The notes under the pieces are model-generated. The model was not told the DNA's origin and did no database searches. It saw only the letters and a list, made by a program, of their open reading frames with translations. A stretch of 64,000 nucleotides of DNA from Nostocoides japonicum T1-X7 (GTDB lineage Bacteria > Actinomycetota > Actinomycetes > Actinomycetales > Dermatophilaceae). The stretch covers positions 625,201 to 689,200 of the forward strand of contig NZ_HF570958.1 of NCBI RefSeq assembly GCF_001046855.1. Direction: 5' to 3'. The position numbers were made by a program, and so were the translations under genes. Each line of letters begins with the position of its first letter. Position 1 is the stretch's first letter. This document shows, piece after piece, positions 1 to 8,115 of the stretch.

Positions 1-144
1 CCCGCCGAGGCGACCGTGACGGCGCCCGCGGCGGCGCTCGACGCGTGGCTGTGGCAGCGGGCCGACGACGCCGTCGTCGCCTGGACCGGCGACCCCGCGG
101 CGCGGGCTCGGCTCGAGCGGGTCGTCCGCCAGCCGATCACCTGA
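1..144 (+). CDS. C-terminal end of a maleylpyruvate isomerase-family (MDMPI-like) protein, partial
   Basis: The open frame enters from the left edge and stops with TGA at 142-144, leaving 47 codons. The peptide contains a DAWLWQRADDAVV segment followed by a GDPAAR turn. This resembles the small C-terminal domain of mycothiol-dependent maleylpyruvate isomerase/DinB-like proteins, where a short hydrophobic 'LLWLWGR' helix precedes a 'GD' motif. The catalytic N-terminal half lies outside the window, so the substrate cannot be stated. It lies just upstream of coaE on the same strand, but coaE has its own -10 box. Family assignment is by short-motif recall only. Confidence 0.5.
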   Translation, partial: PAEATVTAPAAALDAWLWQRADDAVVAWTGDPAARARLERVVRQPIT

Positions 145-161
145 GCCGCACGCCCGACGAC

Positions 162-167
162 TAGCCT
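162..167 (+). promoter_or_regulatory. -10 box for a leaderless coaE transcript
   Basis: TAGCCT lies exactly 6 nt before the coaE ATG, so transcription would begin at or next to the start codon. No Shine-Dalgarno sequence is present. The same spacing recurs at many genes in this window. Confidence 0.55.
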
Positions 168-173
168 CGAGCC

Positions 174-1382
174 ATGGTGCGTGTGGGCCTCACCGGCGGG
201 ATCGGTGCCGGCAAGTCGACGGTGTCGGCCCGGCTCGCCGCGCGGGGCGCCGTCGTCGTCGACGCGGACCGGCTGGCGCGCGAGGTCGTGGAGCCGGGCT
301 CGGAGGGCCTCGCCGCCGTCGTCGACCGCTTCGGTCCGGGCATCCTCACGGACGACGGAGCCCTCGACCGGCCGGCCCTCGGCCGGATCGTCTTCGCCGA
401 CGCCGACGCCGAGGCCCGCCGCGCGCTCGAGGCGATCACCCACCCGCGGATCGCCGCCCGCACGACGGAGCTGTTCGACGGGGCCGCGCCGGACGCCGTC
501 GTCGTCCACGACGTCCCGCTCCTCGTCGAGAAGCGGATGGGCCCGGCATACCACCTCGTCGTCGTCGTCGGCGCGCACGAGGACATCCGGGCCGACCGGC
601 TCCGGGCGACCCGGGGGATGTCCGAGGACGAGGCGAGAGCGCGCATCGGCGCCCAGGCGACCGACGCGGAGCGCCGCGCGGCCGCCGACGTGTGGCTCGA
701 CAACGACTCGACGCACGATGCCCTCGTCGCCTCCGTCGACGACCTCTGGGAGCACCGCCTGCTGCCGATGGAGGAGAACGTCCGGCTGGGCCGCCGGGCC
801 GAGCGGTCGGCGCTCGAGGTCGTCGAGGCCGATCCGCGCTGGGCCGCCGCGGGCGAGCGCCTCGTCGCGCGGCTCCGGCACGTCCTCGGCGACGACGCCG
901 TGACCGTCGACCACGTCGGGTCGACGAGCGTGCCCGGGCTCGTCGCCAAGGACGTCATCGACGTGCAGGTCGGGGTCCGCGGCCTCGCCGACGCGGACGG
1001 AGAGCGGTTCGTCGAGGCGATGGCGCGCGCCGGGTTCGTCCGCGTCGACGGCGTGACGCAAGACCGGGGCAAGGACGGCCGGCCGTGGCCGAAGCGGTTC
1101 CATGCGAGCACCGACCCGGGGCGCGCGGCGAACATCCACGTCCGGGCCGTCGGCTCGCTGGGCTGGGAGTGGGCGCTCCGCTTCCGGGACTGGCTGCGGG
1201 CCGACCCGACGGCGCGCGAGGAGTATGCGACGACCAAACGTGCCCTCGCGGCGCGGTTCCCGGCGACCGGTGCGTATGCCGAGGCCAAGGAGCCGTGGTT
1301 CGACGCCGCCCACCCGCGAGCCCTGGCCTGGGCCGGGGAGCACGGCTGGCAGGCGCGCGTCGAGACACCCCGGTCGAGCTGA
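174..1382 (+). CDS. coaE: Dephospho-CoA kinase with C-terminal GrpB (UPF0157) domain
   Basis: This 402-residue protein catalyses the last step of coenzyme A synthesis, the ATP-dependent phosphorylation of dephospho-CoA. Residues 1 to about 200 are the P-loop kinase, with the Walker A motif GGIGAGKS near residue 8 and the CoaE 'DADxLAREVV' segment after it. Residues from about 225 to the end form a GrpB domain with the signature HVGSTSVPGL. GrpB is a nucleotidyltransferase-like fold, and its fusion to CoaE is known from actinobacteria; its role there is unclear. The ATG is preceded by a -10 box rather than a ribosome binding site. The usual neighbour uvrB lies about 15.6 kb downstream, beyond an accessory block. 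Confidence 0.93.
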   Translation: MVRVGLTGGIGAGKSTVSARLAARGAVVVDADRLAREVVEPGSEGLAAVVDRFGPGILTDDGALDRPALGRIVFADADAEARRALEAITHPRIAARTTELFDGAAPDAVVVHDVPLLVEKRMGPAYHLVVVVGAHEDIRADRLRATRGMSEDEARARIGAQATDAERRAAADVWLDNDSTHDALVASVDDLWEHRLLPMEENVRLGRRAERSALEVVEADPRWAAAGERLVARLRHVLGDDAVTVDHVGSTSVPGLVAKDVIDVQVGVRGLADADGERFVEAMARAGFVRVDGVTQDRGKDGRPWPKRFHASTDPGRAANIHVRAVGSLGWEWALRFRDWLRADPTAREEYATTKRALAARFPATGAYAEAKEPWFDAAHPRALAWAGEHGWQARVETPRSS

Positions 1383-1412
1383 GCGACCGCGCCGGCCACG
1401 CGGGCGCCGTTC

Positions 1413-2150
1413 TCATCCGGCGAGCCACTCGTCGAAGGTCGTCGCTCCGCGTGGGCCGTCGGAGTCCGGGAGGAGCCCTCCGGCTCGCATGGCGCGCCCC
1501 GCCCTGCCCGGCATCCGGACCGGCACGATCCGCCGGCCGAGCCCCTTGGCCGCGTTGACCCGTCGGGCCAGGTCGAGGAGGTCGAGGACCGCCGGCCCGG
1601 CGAGGTCCGGGACCCGACCCGAGGGACCGGACTCGACCTGGTCGAGGAGCGTCGCGGCGACGTCGGCGGCGGCGACCGGCTGGTCGGGGAAGCGGGGGAC
1701 GAGGGACACCGGTCCGATGGCGGCGAACCGGAGTGCCTGCTCGACGAACTCGTAGAACTGGGTGGCCCGCAGGATCGTGCACGGGACGGGCCCCGACTCG
1801 ACGACGTGCTCCTGGGCGAGCTTGGCCTGGTAGTAGCCCATGGACACCCGGTCGATCCCGACGATGGACAGCGCGAGGTGGTGCCCGACCCCCGCGCGCC
1901 GCTCGGCCTCCTGGAGGGTCCGCGTCACCGTCTCGAAGAAGGCGGTGGCCTTCGTCCGGGACTGGCTGGCGATGTTCGTCACGTCGACGACCGTGGCGAC
2001 GTCGACGAGCCGGTCCTCCAGGCCGCTTCCGGTCGTGAGGTCCACACCCTCCGAGCGGGCGAGGACCACGGGCTCGTGCCCACGCGCCCGGGCCTCCCGC
2101 ACGACGTGCTGTCCGATGGCGCCGGTGCCGCCGGCGACGGCGATCCTCAT
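1413..2150 (-). CDS. NmrA-like NAD(P)-binding Rossmann protein
   Basis: The 245-residue protein begins with a classic dinucleotide-binding glycine motif, GGTGAIG, at residues 7-13. It fits the atypical short-chain dehydrogenase/NmrA group, which act as NAD(P)H sensors or reductases of uncertain substrate. The chosen ATG at 2150 has a strong GGGAGGAG ribosome binding site 7-8 nt upstream and places the glycine motif near the N-terminus. An in-frame extension to 2243 lacks such support. The gene converges on coaE. No catalytic YxxxK motif is obvious, which favours an NmrA-type role over a true short-chain dehydrogenase. Confidence 0.75.
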   Translation of the reverse strand: MRIAVAGGTGAIGQHVVREARARGHEPVVLARSEGVDLTTGSGLEDRLVDVATVVDVTNIASQSRTKATAFFETVTRTLQEAERRAGVGHHLALSIVGIDRVSMGYYQAKLAQEHVVESGPVPCTILRATQFYEFVEQALRFAAIGPVSLVPRFPDQPVAAADVAATLLDQVESGPSGRVPDLAGPAVLDLLDLARRVNAAKGLGRRIVPVRMPGRAGRAMRAGGLLPDSDGPRGATTFDEWLAG

Positions 2151-2268
2151 GCTGTCACTCCTCCCGTGTCCGGGTGACCCGTCCGGCCCGGACGGGGTCA
2201 TCCCCTCACAGGATGGACGAGACGACGCCGGCAGGTGTGACATCTGGGCCGAGGACGCCGGCCCGCCG

Positions 2269-2826
2269 TCAGCCCGTCGTCAGCGCGTCGGCGATGGCGG
2301 GCACGAAGGCCTTGAGGTCCGCGGGGCTGCGCGAGGTGACGAGGGTCCAGCCGTTCGCCGGGCAGGTGGCGACCTCGGTGTCCTCCCACGTCCCGCCGGC
2401 GTTGACGATGTCGGTCCGCACCGAGGCATACGACGTGAGGGTCTTCCCGTCGAGCAGCCCCGCCTCGACGAGCAGCCAGGGGCCGTGGCAGATGGCCGCG
2501 ACGACCTTGCCGGCGTCGGCGAAGCTCCGGGCGAGGTCGACCGCGCCGTCCTGCAGCCGCAGCTGGTCGGCGTTGATCGTGCCGCCCGGGACGAGGAGGG
2601 CGTCGTAGGAGGCGGCCTCGACACCGTCGAGGGTCCGGTCCGGGGTGACCGTCTCGCCGGGGTCCTTGTCGCCGACGAGGGTCACGACGGGTGCGTCCTC
2701 GACCGCGGCGACGTCGATGGCGGCTCCCTGCTCGCGCAGCTCGCGGACGGGGACGAGGAGCTCGTCCTGCTCGACGCCGTAGTTCGAGACGAGAGTGAGG
2801 ATGGTCCTGCCGGACAGGTCGGTCAT
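2269..2826 (-). CDS. DJ-1/PfpI family protein (type 1 glutamine amidotransferase-like)
   Basis: The protein has 185 residues, the usual length for this family. The nucleophile elbow AAICHGPWLL near residues 105-114 supplies the reactive cysteine, and the VPGG turn before it is also typical. Relatives act as deglycases/chaperones or intracellular proteases; the exact substrate cannot be told from sequence. A perfect AGGAGG ribosome binding site lies a few bases upstream of the ATG. A TAGGGT -10 box on the minus strand at 2946-2951 would give an untranslated leader of roughly 110 nt. It is probably transcribed alone. Confidence 0.85.
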   Translation of the reverse strand: MTDLSGRTILTLVSNYGVEQDELLVPVRELREQGAAIDVAAVEDAPVVTLVGDKDPGETVTPDRTLDGVEAASYDALLVPGGTINADQLRLQDGAVDLARSFADAGKVVAAICHGPWLLVEAGLLDGKTLTSYASVRTDIVNAGGTWEDTEVATCPANGWTLVTSRSPADLKAFVPAIADALTTG

Positions 2827-2945
2827 GCGTGCCTCCTGGGAGTCGGGTCAGAGGGCTCCGGCCGCGCTCGCGGGAGCGCCGGCGGGCCACTGTGCTGGAC
2901 CACGCGAGGCCGGCGGACGGACGCTCCGCCCGGCCCTCTCCCTCC

Positions 2946-2951
2946 ACCCTA
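2946..2951 (-). promoter_or_regulatory. Candidate -10 box for the DJ-1/PfpI gene
   Basis: TAGGGT read on the minus strand matches the TAnnnT box seen before other genes here. It predicts an untranslated leader of about 110 nt. The 180-bp gap between the DJ-1 and TetR genes holds nothing else recognisable. Confidence 0.35.
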
Positions 2952-3006
2952 CGGCGGCCGGAGCCCGTCCGGGACTCGAGGGCGGCCCGGGTGGCACAGG
3001 CCCGGC

Positions 3007-3618
3007 TCAGGCCGGTGGGTGGAGCAGACCGGAGAGCGTCCCGATCGCCTCCTCGAAGCGGCGCACGGCCTCCTCACGGGTCGCCGGCGGCTCGATGTCG
3101 CCGGGTCCGTCGTCCTGGAGGAACGGCGCGACGAGGCCCCCGAGGAGCGCGCCGCCGAAGACCTGGACGGTGGGGTCGGTGGCGGGTCGGCCGAGGCGCT
3201 GGCCGACGGCCTCGACGACGAGCCGCATGGGCCGGATGAACTCCTCGAGCAGGCCGCGGCGCAGCTCGGGCACCGACCGGATGAGGCGGTTGCGTCGGAT
3301 CTCGCGCTCCCACTCCTCGTCGCTCAGCGACTCCATCGTCCGGCGCAGTCCGTGGGCGAGCGCCTGGAGCGGGTCCAGCTCGGCAGGCGCTGCGACCATC
3401 TCCTCGAAGGTCCGTTCGTCCATGATGTCGGCGACAACCGCCTCGTCCTTGTTCCGGAAGTACCGGAAGAAGGTGCTCGGCGAGACCTCGGCGGCGGCGG
3501 CGATCTGCTCGACGGTCGTCGCGGCATACCCCTGCTCCTCGATGAGGCCCATCGCGTGCCGCTGGATGTCCCTGCGGGTGCGTTCCTTCTTGCGTTCTCG
3601 CAGGCCGGGTGGGGTCAT
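3007..3618 (-). CDS. TetR family transcriptional regulator, probable repressor of the adjacent MFS pump
   Basis: The 203-residue protein has a clear N-terminal TetR helix-turn-helix at residues about 10-55 (ERTRRDIQRHAM, then TTVEQIAAAAEVSPSTFFRYF). This is followed by a divergent ligand-binding region resembling the C-terminal domain of the SACE_7040/MftR-like group. Its ATG overlaps the stop of the upstream MFS gene by 4 bp (ATGA), so the two are almost certainly one operon and translationally coupled. The likely role is drug-responsive autorepression at the AT-rich site upstream of the pump gene at 5234-5268. Confidence 0.88.
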   Translation of the reverse strand: MTPPGLRERKKERTRRDIQRHAMGLIEEQGYAATTVEQIAAAAEVSPSTFFRYFRNKDEAVVADIMDERTFEEMVAAPAELDPLQALAHGLRRTMESLSDEEWEREIRRNRLIRSVPELRRGLLEEFIRPMRLVVEAVGQRLGRPATDPTVQVFGGALLGGLVAPFLQDDGPGDIEPPATREEAVRRFEEAIGTLSGLLHPPA

Positions 3619-5210
3619 GTCGTCGATTGTGGGGTAAGCGACGCCTCGGCCGGACCTGACACGGCCGTCCCCTTCTCCGCCGGGCGGGGGTTCGGCAGCT
3701 TCCAGACGGTGAGGACGAGTCCGGCGAGCGCGAGACCGAAGGTGACCCACATCTGGGTGCGCAGGCCGGTGAGGAAGGCCGCTCGCGCCGACGTGGCGAG
3801 CGCGGTGTCGCCCAGTCGCGCGGCGACCGTGAGGGCTCCGGCGAGGGAGTCGCGGACGGCGTCGGCGGCCTGCGCCGGCAGGCCGGAGACGTCGACATGG
3901 GCCCGGTAGGAGGCGTTGAGCACCGACCCCAGGGCGGCGATGCCGAGGACGCTGCTCAGCTGGCGCATCACCTGGACGAGGGCGCCCCCGGAGGCGGACC
4001 GCTCCGGAGAGAGCGTGTCGATGGCGAGGTTCTGGCCGGTGATGAGGACGAGCCCGAAGCCCGCTCCGAAGATCGTGAGCCACAGCGTGAGACGGTCCCC
4101 GCCGCTCGACACGGTCGTGCGTGCGCCGAGCCACGAGCCGGCGACGAGGAGGACGAAGCCCACCGCCATGGGGGGACGGGGGCCGACGACCGGGACGAGA
4201 CGCACTGCGAGCGGGAAGCCGACGAGGATGCCGCCGATGAGCGGCAGGAGCCGGACCCCGGTCTGGAAGGCGTCCGTGCCGAGGATCCCGTGGAGGTAGA
4301 TGGGTGTCGTGAAGAGGGCGACGAAGCCGACGAGGCTGACCGCGCTCGCCGCGAGGGCACCCCAGCGGAACTCGGGGATCCGCAGGAGGTCCGCGTCGAG
4401 GAGGGGCTCCACCCGGCCGGCGGCCCGGACGCGCCGCTCCCACCAGAGGAAGCCGACGAGTGCCGCCGCCCCACCGAGGATCGATCCCCCGACGGTCAGG
4501 CTGCGCCAGCCGCTCGTGGGGCCCTCGATGAGTCCGTAGGTCAGGCCGACGAGCCCGGCGGCCGACACGATGATCCCGACGACGTCGATGGGTGCACGGG
4601 CCGGCAGGCTCTCCCGCGGCAGGAGCCACCACGACGCGACGAGGGCGGCGCACGCGACGGGCACGTTGACGACGAAGACCGACCCCCACCAGAAGTGACG
4701 GAGCAGCTCACCGCCGACGATCGGCCCGAGTGGCATCCCCACCATCGTCGAGACCCCGAGCACGGCGAGCGCCTTCGTCCGCTCCTCCGGCTCGAAGAGG
4801 ACGACGAGGAGGGAGAAGGTGAGCGGGATGAGCATCGCCGCCCCGAGTCCCATGAACGCCCTGGCGGCGATGAGCGACCCGGGGCCTCCCGCATACGCAC
4901 ACCAGGCCGATCCGACGGCGAAGACGACGAGGGCGCCGAGCATGAGGGGCCGGCGGCCGAGGCGGTCGCCGAGCATACCGGCGGGGAGGAGGAGGGAGGC
5001 GAGGACGAGGAGGTAGGCGTCGGCGAACCACTGGAGCTGGCTCGTCGACGCGCCGAGGTCCTGTGACAGCGTCGGGAGCGCGACGTTGAGGACGGTCGTG
5101 TCGAGCCCGATGACGAGCATGGCGAGGGCCGTGAGGGCGAGGATCCGCCATCGGCGGTGACGGGTGGGGCCGGGGACGGTGACGTGGGTGGCGGTGGACG
5201 GCGTCGGCAT
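3615..5210 (-). CDS. MFS drug efflux transporter, DHA2 (EmrB/QacA-like) family
   Basis: The 531-residue membrane protein begins with a basic segment (TRHRRWR). Its first TM helix carries LDTTVLNVALPTL, the motif D1-type sequence of 14-TM DHA2 antiporters, and GMLGDRLGRRPLM follows as motif A. These proteins expel drugs in exchange for protons. The ATG at 5210 has an AAAGGAG ribosome binding site. The gene is first in an operon with its TetR regulator. It is one of three DHA2 pumps within 6 kb, and the substrate is not predictable. Confidence 0.9.
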   Translation of the reverse strand: MPTPSTATHVTVPGPTRHRRWRILALTALAMLVIGLDTTVLNVALPTLSQDLGASTSQLQWFADAYLLVLASLLLPAGMLGDRLGRRPLMLGALVVFAVGSAWCAYAGGPGSLIAARAFMGLGAAMLIPLTFSLLVVLFEPEERTKALAVLGVSTMVGMPLGPIVGGELLRHFWWGSVFVVNVPVACAALVASWWLLPRESLPARAPIDVVGIIVSAAGLVGLTYGLIEGPTSGWRSLTVGGSILGGAAALVGFLWWERRVRAAGRVEPLLDADLLRIPEFRWGALAASAVSLVGFVALFTTPIYLHGILGTDAFQTGVRLLPLIGGILVGFPLAVRLVPVVGPRPPMAVGFVLLVAGSWLGARTTVSSGGDRLTLWLTIFGAGFGLVLITGQNLAIDTLSPERSASGGALVQVMRQLSSVLGIAALGSVLNASYRAHVDVSGLPAQAADAVRDSLAGALTVAARLGDTALATSARAAFLTGLRTQMWVTFGLALAGLVLTVWKLPNPRPAEKGTAVSGPAEASLTPQSTT

Positions 5211-5233
5211 GGTCTTCACTCCTTTACGAGAGC

Positions 5234-5268
5234 GACTCGCGAATAGGAGTCTATCGCAAATACGAGTG
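5234..5268. promoter_or_regulatory. AT-rich operator/promoter region upstream of MFS-TetR operon
   Basis: In otherwise GC-rich DNA this segment holds two related elements on the minus strand, CTCGTATTTGCGA and CTCCTATTCGCGA. It also holds an imperfect inverted repeat, GCGAATAG...CTATCGC, around 5240-5256. It lies 24-58 nt upstream of the pump start, where a TetR repressor would bind. Assignment to the adjacent TetR is inference. Confidence 0.4.
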
Positions 5269-5345
5269 ACTGTCAGACTGTTCGTGTCGGGTCGCGACGT
5301 CCCACCCGTTGCCGTGCCCGGGATCGTGGAGGAGAGTCGGGGACC

Positions 5346-6011
5346 ATGCAGGACGGCGAGGGGATGGCCAAGGCGCTCGGGGGGACCGCTGCGACGGGTG
5401 GCAGTCCGACGGGCTGGTTCGACGAGCTGTATGCGCGGGCCGAGTCCGGCGAGGTCGACGTGCCCTGGGACCGCGGCGAGCCGCATCCCCTCCTCGTGAC
5501 GTGGCTCGGCGACCGACGCCTCGACGGGGTTCGCACCGTCGTCCCGGGGACGGGCACGGGATGGGATGCCGAGCTGCTCGCCTCCCGCGGTGCGGACGTC
5601 GTCGCCTTCGACGTCTCTCCGGTCGCCGTCGCGGCGGTCCAGCGGACCCATCCGAGGTCGACCGTCGCCTATGTCGTCTCCGACCTCCTGCAGCTGTCAC
5701 CGGCCTGGTCGGGGGCGTTCGACCTCGTCGTCGAGGCGATGACGGTCCAGTCGATGCCCCGCCGGGTCCGCCGGGAGGCCACCGCCGCCGTCTGCCGGCT
5801 CGCCGGTCCCGGAGCCACCCTCCTGCTCATCGGCGGCCGTCACCCCGCGGGAGGCTCGCTCGAGGCCGGGCCACCGTGGCGGCTCACCGAGGGCGAGCTC
5901 GCGTCGTTCGAGGCGGAGGGGCTGCACCGGGTCGGCGTCCTCGAGTCGTCGACCGACGAGGTCGTGCGCTATCTCGTCGAGCTGCGGCGGCGGGGGGAGC
6001 GCGAGGCCTAG
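5346..6011 (+). CDS. Class I SAM-dependent methyltransferase
   Basis: This 221-residue protein resembles the thiopurine S-methyltransferase/YP_-type class I methyltransferases. The N-terminal 'GWFDELYARA...VPWDRGEPHP' segment is the usual lead-in. The SAM-binding motif I appears as VVPGTGTGWDAELLA around residues 64-78, with a motif II acidic residue in VVAFDVSP. An FDLVVEAM segment near residue 125 is motif IV-like. The ATG at 5346 is preceded by GGAGGAGAG about 9 nt upstream; an internal ATG at 5364 is a weaker alternative. The 3' end overlaps the convergent MFS gene by 4 bp. The substrate is unknown. Confidence 0.78.
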   Translation: MQDGEGMAKALGGTAATGGSPTGWFDELYARAESGEVDVPWDRGEPHPLLVTWLGDRRLDGVRTVVPGTGTGWDAELLASRGADVVAFDVSPVAVAAVQRTHPRSTVAYVVSDLLQLSPAWSGAFDLVVEAMTVQSMPRRVRREATAAVCRLAGPGATLLLIGGRHPAGGSLEAGPPWRLTEGELASFEAEGLHRVGVLESSTDEVVRYLVELRRRGEREA

Positions 6012-7426
6012 ACCCTCGGCCGCGGGAGACGGCGGCGATGACGAGCCTGGCGGGTGGACGGGAGGAAGAGGGTGGGGATGACGGCGAGCAGGGCGAAGGC
6101 TGCGATCAACCAGAACGTGTGCGTGAAGGCCAGTGCCTGCTGTGGCGCCGGGTGGGTGGTGAGCTGGTGTTGCAGGACGATCGCGATCACGGCGGCGCCG
6201 AACGCGCCGCCGAGTTGCTGCACGATGCGGATCACGCTGCTCGCGTGGGGCAGCTGGTCCGTCGTCAGGTCGGTGAACGCGCCGACCATGACTCCCATGT
6301 TCGCGGAGCTGATCCCGAAGCCGAGCACGACGAGGATCCCCGACAGCAGCAGGACGGGTGTGTGCTGGCCGGCGAAGGAGAACGCCAGGGCGGCTCCGGC
6401 GGTCAGGGCGAGGCTGGCGACGATGACGGGCCGGGGACCGGTGTGGTCGGCGAGGGCTCCGACGGGCCGGGCGATGAGACTCCCGAGCCCTTGGGGGGCG
6501 AGCAGCAGGCCCGTGGCGATGACGGTTTGACCTCGCAGCTCCTGGAAGAAGAGCGGCAGCAGGAGCAGGGAGCCGAACAGGGCCAGGCCGGAGGCGAAGA
6601 GGAGGACGCAGGAGGCGGTGAAGGACCGGGTGCGGAGCAGCCGCAGGTCGATCAACGGGTCGGTGGTATGCAGCGCGTGAGCGACGAACGCGGCCGACAG
6701 CAGCGCCCCGGCGGCCACCGGGGCGATGACCCGGGCGTGCGCGAAGCCGCCTTGGTCACCGACCTGGGTCAACCCGTAGGTCATCGCGGCCAGCGCGGGG
6801 CAGAGCAGCAGGAGCCCGGGCCAGTCCAGACGGGGTGCCCGCCCAGGCCGGTCGGCGGGCACGGCACGCCACGCCAACAGGAACGCGGCGACGCAGAGGG
6901 GGACGTTGACGGAGAAGATCCACCGCCAGCTCAGATGGCCCAGGATCAGGCCGCCGATCACCGGGCCGAGGATCGGCCCGAGCAGGGCCGGCAGGGTGAT
7001 CACCGCGATGAGCTTCCCGACCCGCCGGCCACCAGCGGCCTGCATGATCATCGTGACCATGACCGGCATCATCAGCCCGGCGGCGAAGCCCTGCACCACC
7101 CGGAAGACGATCAACGAGCCGATGCTCCAGGCGTTCGCACTGAGCACCGACCCGAGGAGGAACACCACCAGCGCCGTCAGCCAGATGCGCCTGCCGCCAT
7201 ACCGCGCGTGCGCCCACCCGGTGACCGGCACCGCCACCACGAGAGCCAGCAGGTAGGCGCTGGCGACCCACTGCACCGTCGCCAACGACGCGTCCAGGTC
7301 GCCGGCCAGGGTGCGCAGCGCCACGTTGACGATCGTGGAGTCCAGGAGCGGGGCCATCGCCCCGAGGACGAGCACGCCGGCGAGCTTGAGGACGGCCGGG
7401 TCCAACCGGCCCGAGGACTGTTTCAT
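6008..7426 (-). CDS. MFS drug efflux transporter, DHA2 (EmrB/QacA-like) family
   Basis: The 472-residue protein carries LDSTIVNVALRTLAGDL in TM1 and a positively charged motif A region, GWAHARYGGRRIWL, after TM2, both typical of DHA2 proton/drug antiporters. It is transcribed divergently from a TetR gene across an 89-bp region. That region holds two palindromes and a shared -10 box, so drug-induced derepression is the likely control. Its carboxy end is basic (RQARHRRRLPRPRV) and overlaps the convergent methyltransferase by 4 bp. Confidence 0.9.
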   Translation of the reverse strand: MKQSSGRLDPAVLKLAGVLVLGAMAPLLDSTIVNVALRTLAGDLDASLATVQWVASAYLLALVVAVPVTGWAHARYGGRRIWLTALVVFLLGSVLSANAWSIGSLIVFRVVQGFAAGLMMPVMVTMIMQAAGGRRVGKLIAVITLPALLGPILGPVIGGLILGHLSWRWIFSVNVPLCVAAFLLAWRAVPADRPGRAPRLDWPGLLLLCPALAAMTYGLTQVGDQGGFAHARVIAPVAAGALLSAAFVAHALHTTDPLIDLRLLRTRSFTASCVLLFASGLALFGSLLLLPLFFQELRGQTVIATGLLLAPQGLGSLIARPVGALADHTGPRPVIVASLALTAGAALAFSFAGQHTPVLLLSGILVVLGFGISSANMGVMVGAFTDLTTDQLPHASSVIRIVQQLGGAFGAAVIAIVLQHQLTTHPAPQQALAFTHTFWLIAAFALLAVIPTLFLPSTRQARHRRRLPRPRV

Positions 7427-7440
7427 CGGAACCTCTCTTC

Positions 7441-7463
7441 GTTAGAGACGATGCGTCTCTAAC
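7441..7463. promoter_or_regulatory. Perfect palindromic operator O1 (TetR/MFS pair)
   Basis: Arms GTTAGAGACG and CGTCTCTAAC form a perfect 10-bp inverted repeat with a 3-nt centre. It lies between the minus-strand -10 box and the MFS start codon, a standard repressor position. Confidence 0.8.
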
Positions 7464-7470
7464 GCGAGAG

Positions 7471-7477
7471 ATAGTAT
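7471..7477. promoter_or_regulatory. Shared divergent -10 element
   Basis: ATAGTAT reads as TAGTAT on the plus strand and TACTAT on the minus strand, so one AT-rich core can serve as the -10 box for both the MFS and the TetR genes. The two operators flank it symmetrically. Confidence 0.5.
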
Positions 7478-7485
7478 CACTCCCA

Positions 7486-7502
7486 AGAGACGCGGAGTCT
7501 CT
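7486..7502. promoter_or_regulatory. Second operator O2 (TetR/MFS pair)
   Basis: Arms AGAGAC and GTCTCT separated by 5 nt repeat the core of the upstream palindrome (shared pattern AGAGACG..G.GTCTCT over 17 bp). It sits at the predicted transcription start of the TetR gene, consistent with autorepression. Confidence 0.7.
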
Positions 7503-7515
7503 CCAAGGAGGCGCG

Positions 7516-8115
7516 ATGCCCACACCCGTCCGACCGCCCCGCCGGCACGGCGCCGAGCTGGAGCGCGCGCTGCTGCAGGCCGCCCGGGAGGAGCTGGCCG
7601 CCGTCGGCTACGCCAACCTGACGATGGAAGGCGTCGCCGCCCGCGCGCATACCGGCAAACAGGTGCTGTATCGGCGCTGGCACAGCCGGGCGGACCTGGT
7701 CATCGCGGCCGTCCGCGCCCAGACCGGCTCGATCGCCGACCACGTGCCCGACACCGGCACCCTGCGCGGCGATGTCCTCGGCGTCCTGGCCTGGGCTGCG
7801 AGGCGATGGCACGACTTCGGCCCGGACACGATTCATGGTGTGCTGGCCGACCTGCCCGACCTCGACCCACGCACCTTCGTGATGATGGAGGACGTCATGA
7901 CGACGATCCTGAAGCGAGCGGCCGCGCGGGGCGAGATCGCCACCGCCGACCTCGAGCCCCGCGTGGTCACCCTGCCCTCCACCCTGATCCGCCACGAGAT
8001 GCTCCTGACCACGACGCCCGTCACCGAGCAGACCTGCATCGACATCGTGGACCACGTGTTCCTCCCCCTCGTCCACGCGGTCGCCGGCCCTGCCCGGGGT
8101 CGGCCACCCGGCTAG
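7516..8115 (+). CDS. TetR family transcriptional regulator
   Basis: The 199-residue protein has a typical TetR N-terminus at residues about 12-60 (ELERALLQAAREELAAVGYANLTMEGVAARAHTG in outline, then KQVLYRRWHSRADLV) and a C-terminal region of the TetR_C_11/AcrR-like type. A near-perfect AAGGAGG ribosome binding site precedes the ATG. It is divergent from the MFS gene at 6008-7426 and very likely binds the two AGAGAC palindromes between them. Its stop codon overlaps that of a second MFS gene downstream by 4 bp in convergent orientation. Confidence 0.9.
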   Translation: MPTPVRPPRRHGAELERALLQAAREELAAVGYANLTMEGVAARAHTGKQVLYRRWHSRADLVIAAVRAQTGSIADHVPDTGTLRGDVLGVLAWAARRWHDFGPDTIHGVLADLPDLDPRTFVMMEDVMTTILKRAAARGEIATADLEPRVVTLPSTLIRHEMLLTTTPVTEQTCIDIVDHVFLPLVHAVAGPARGRPPG

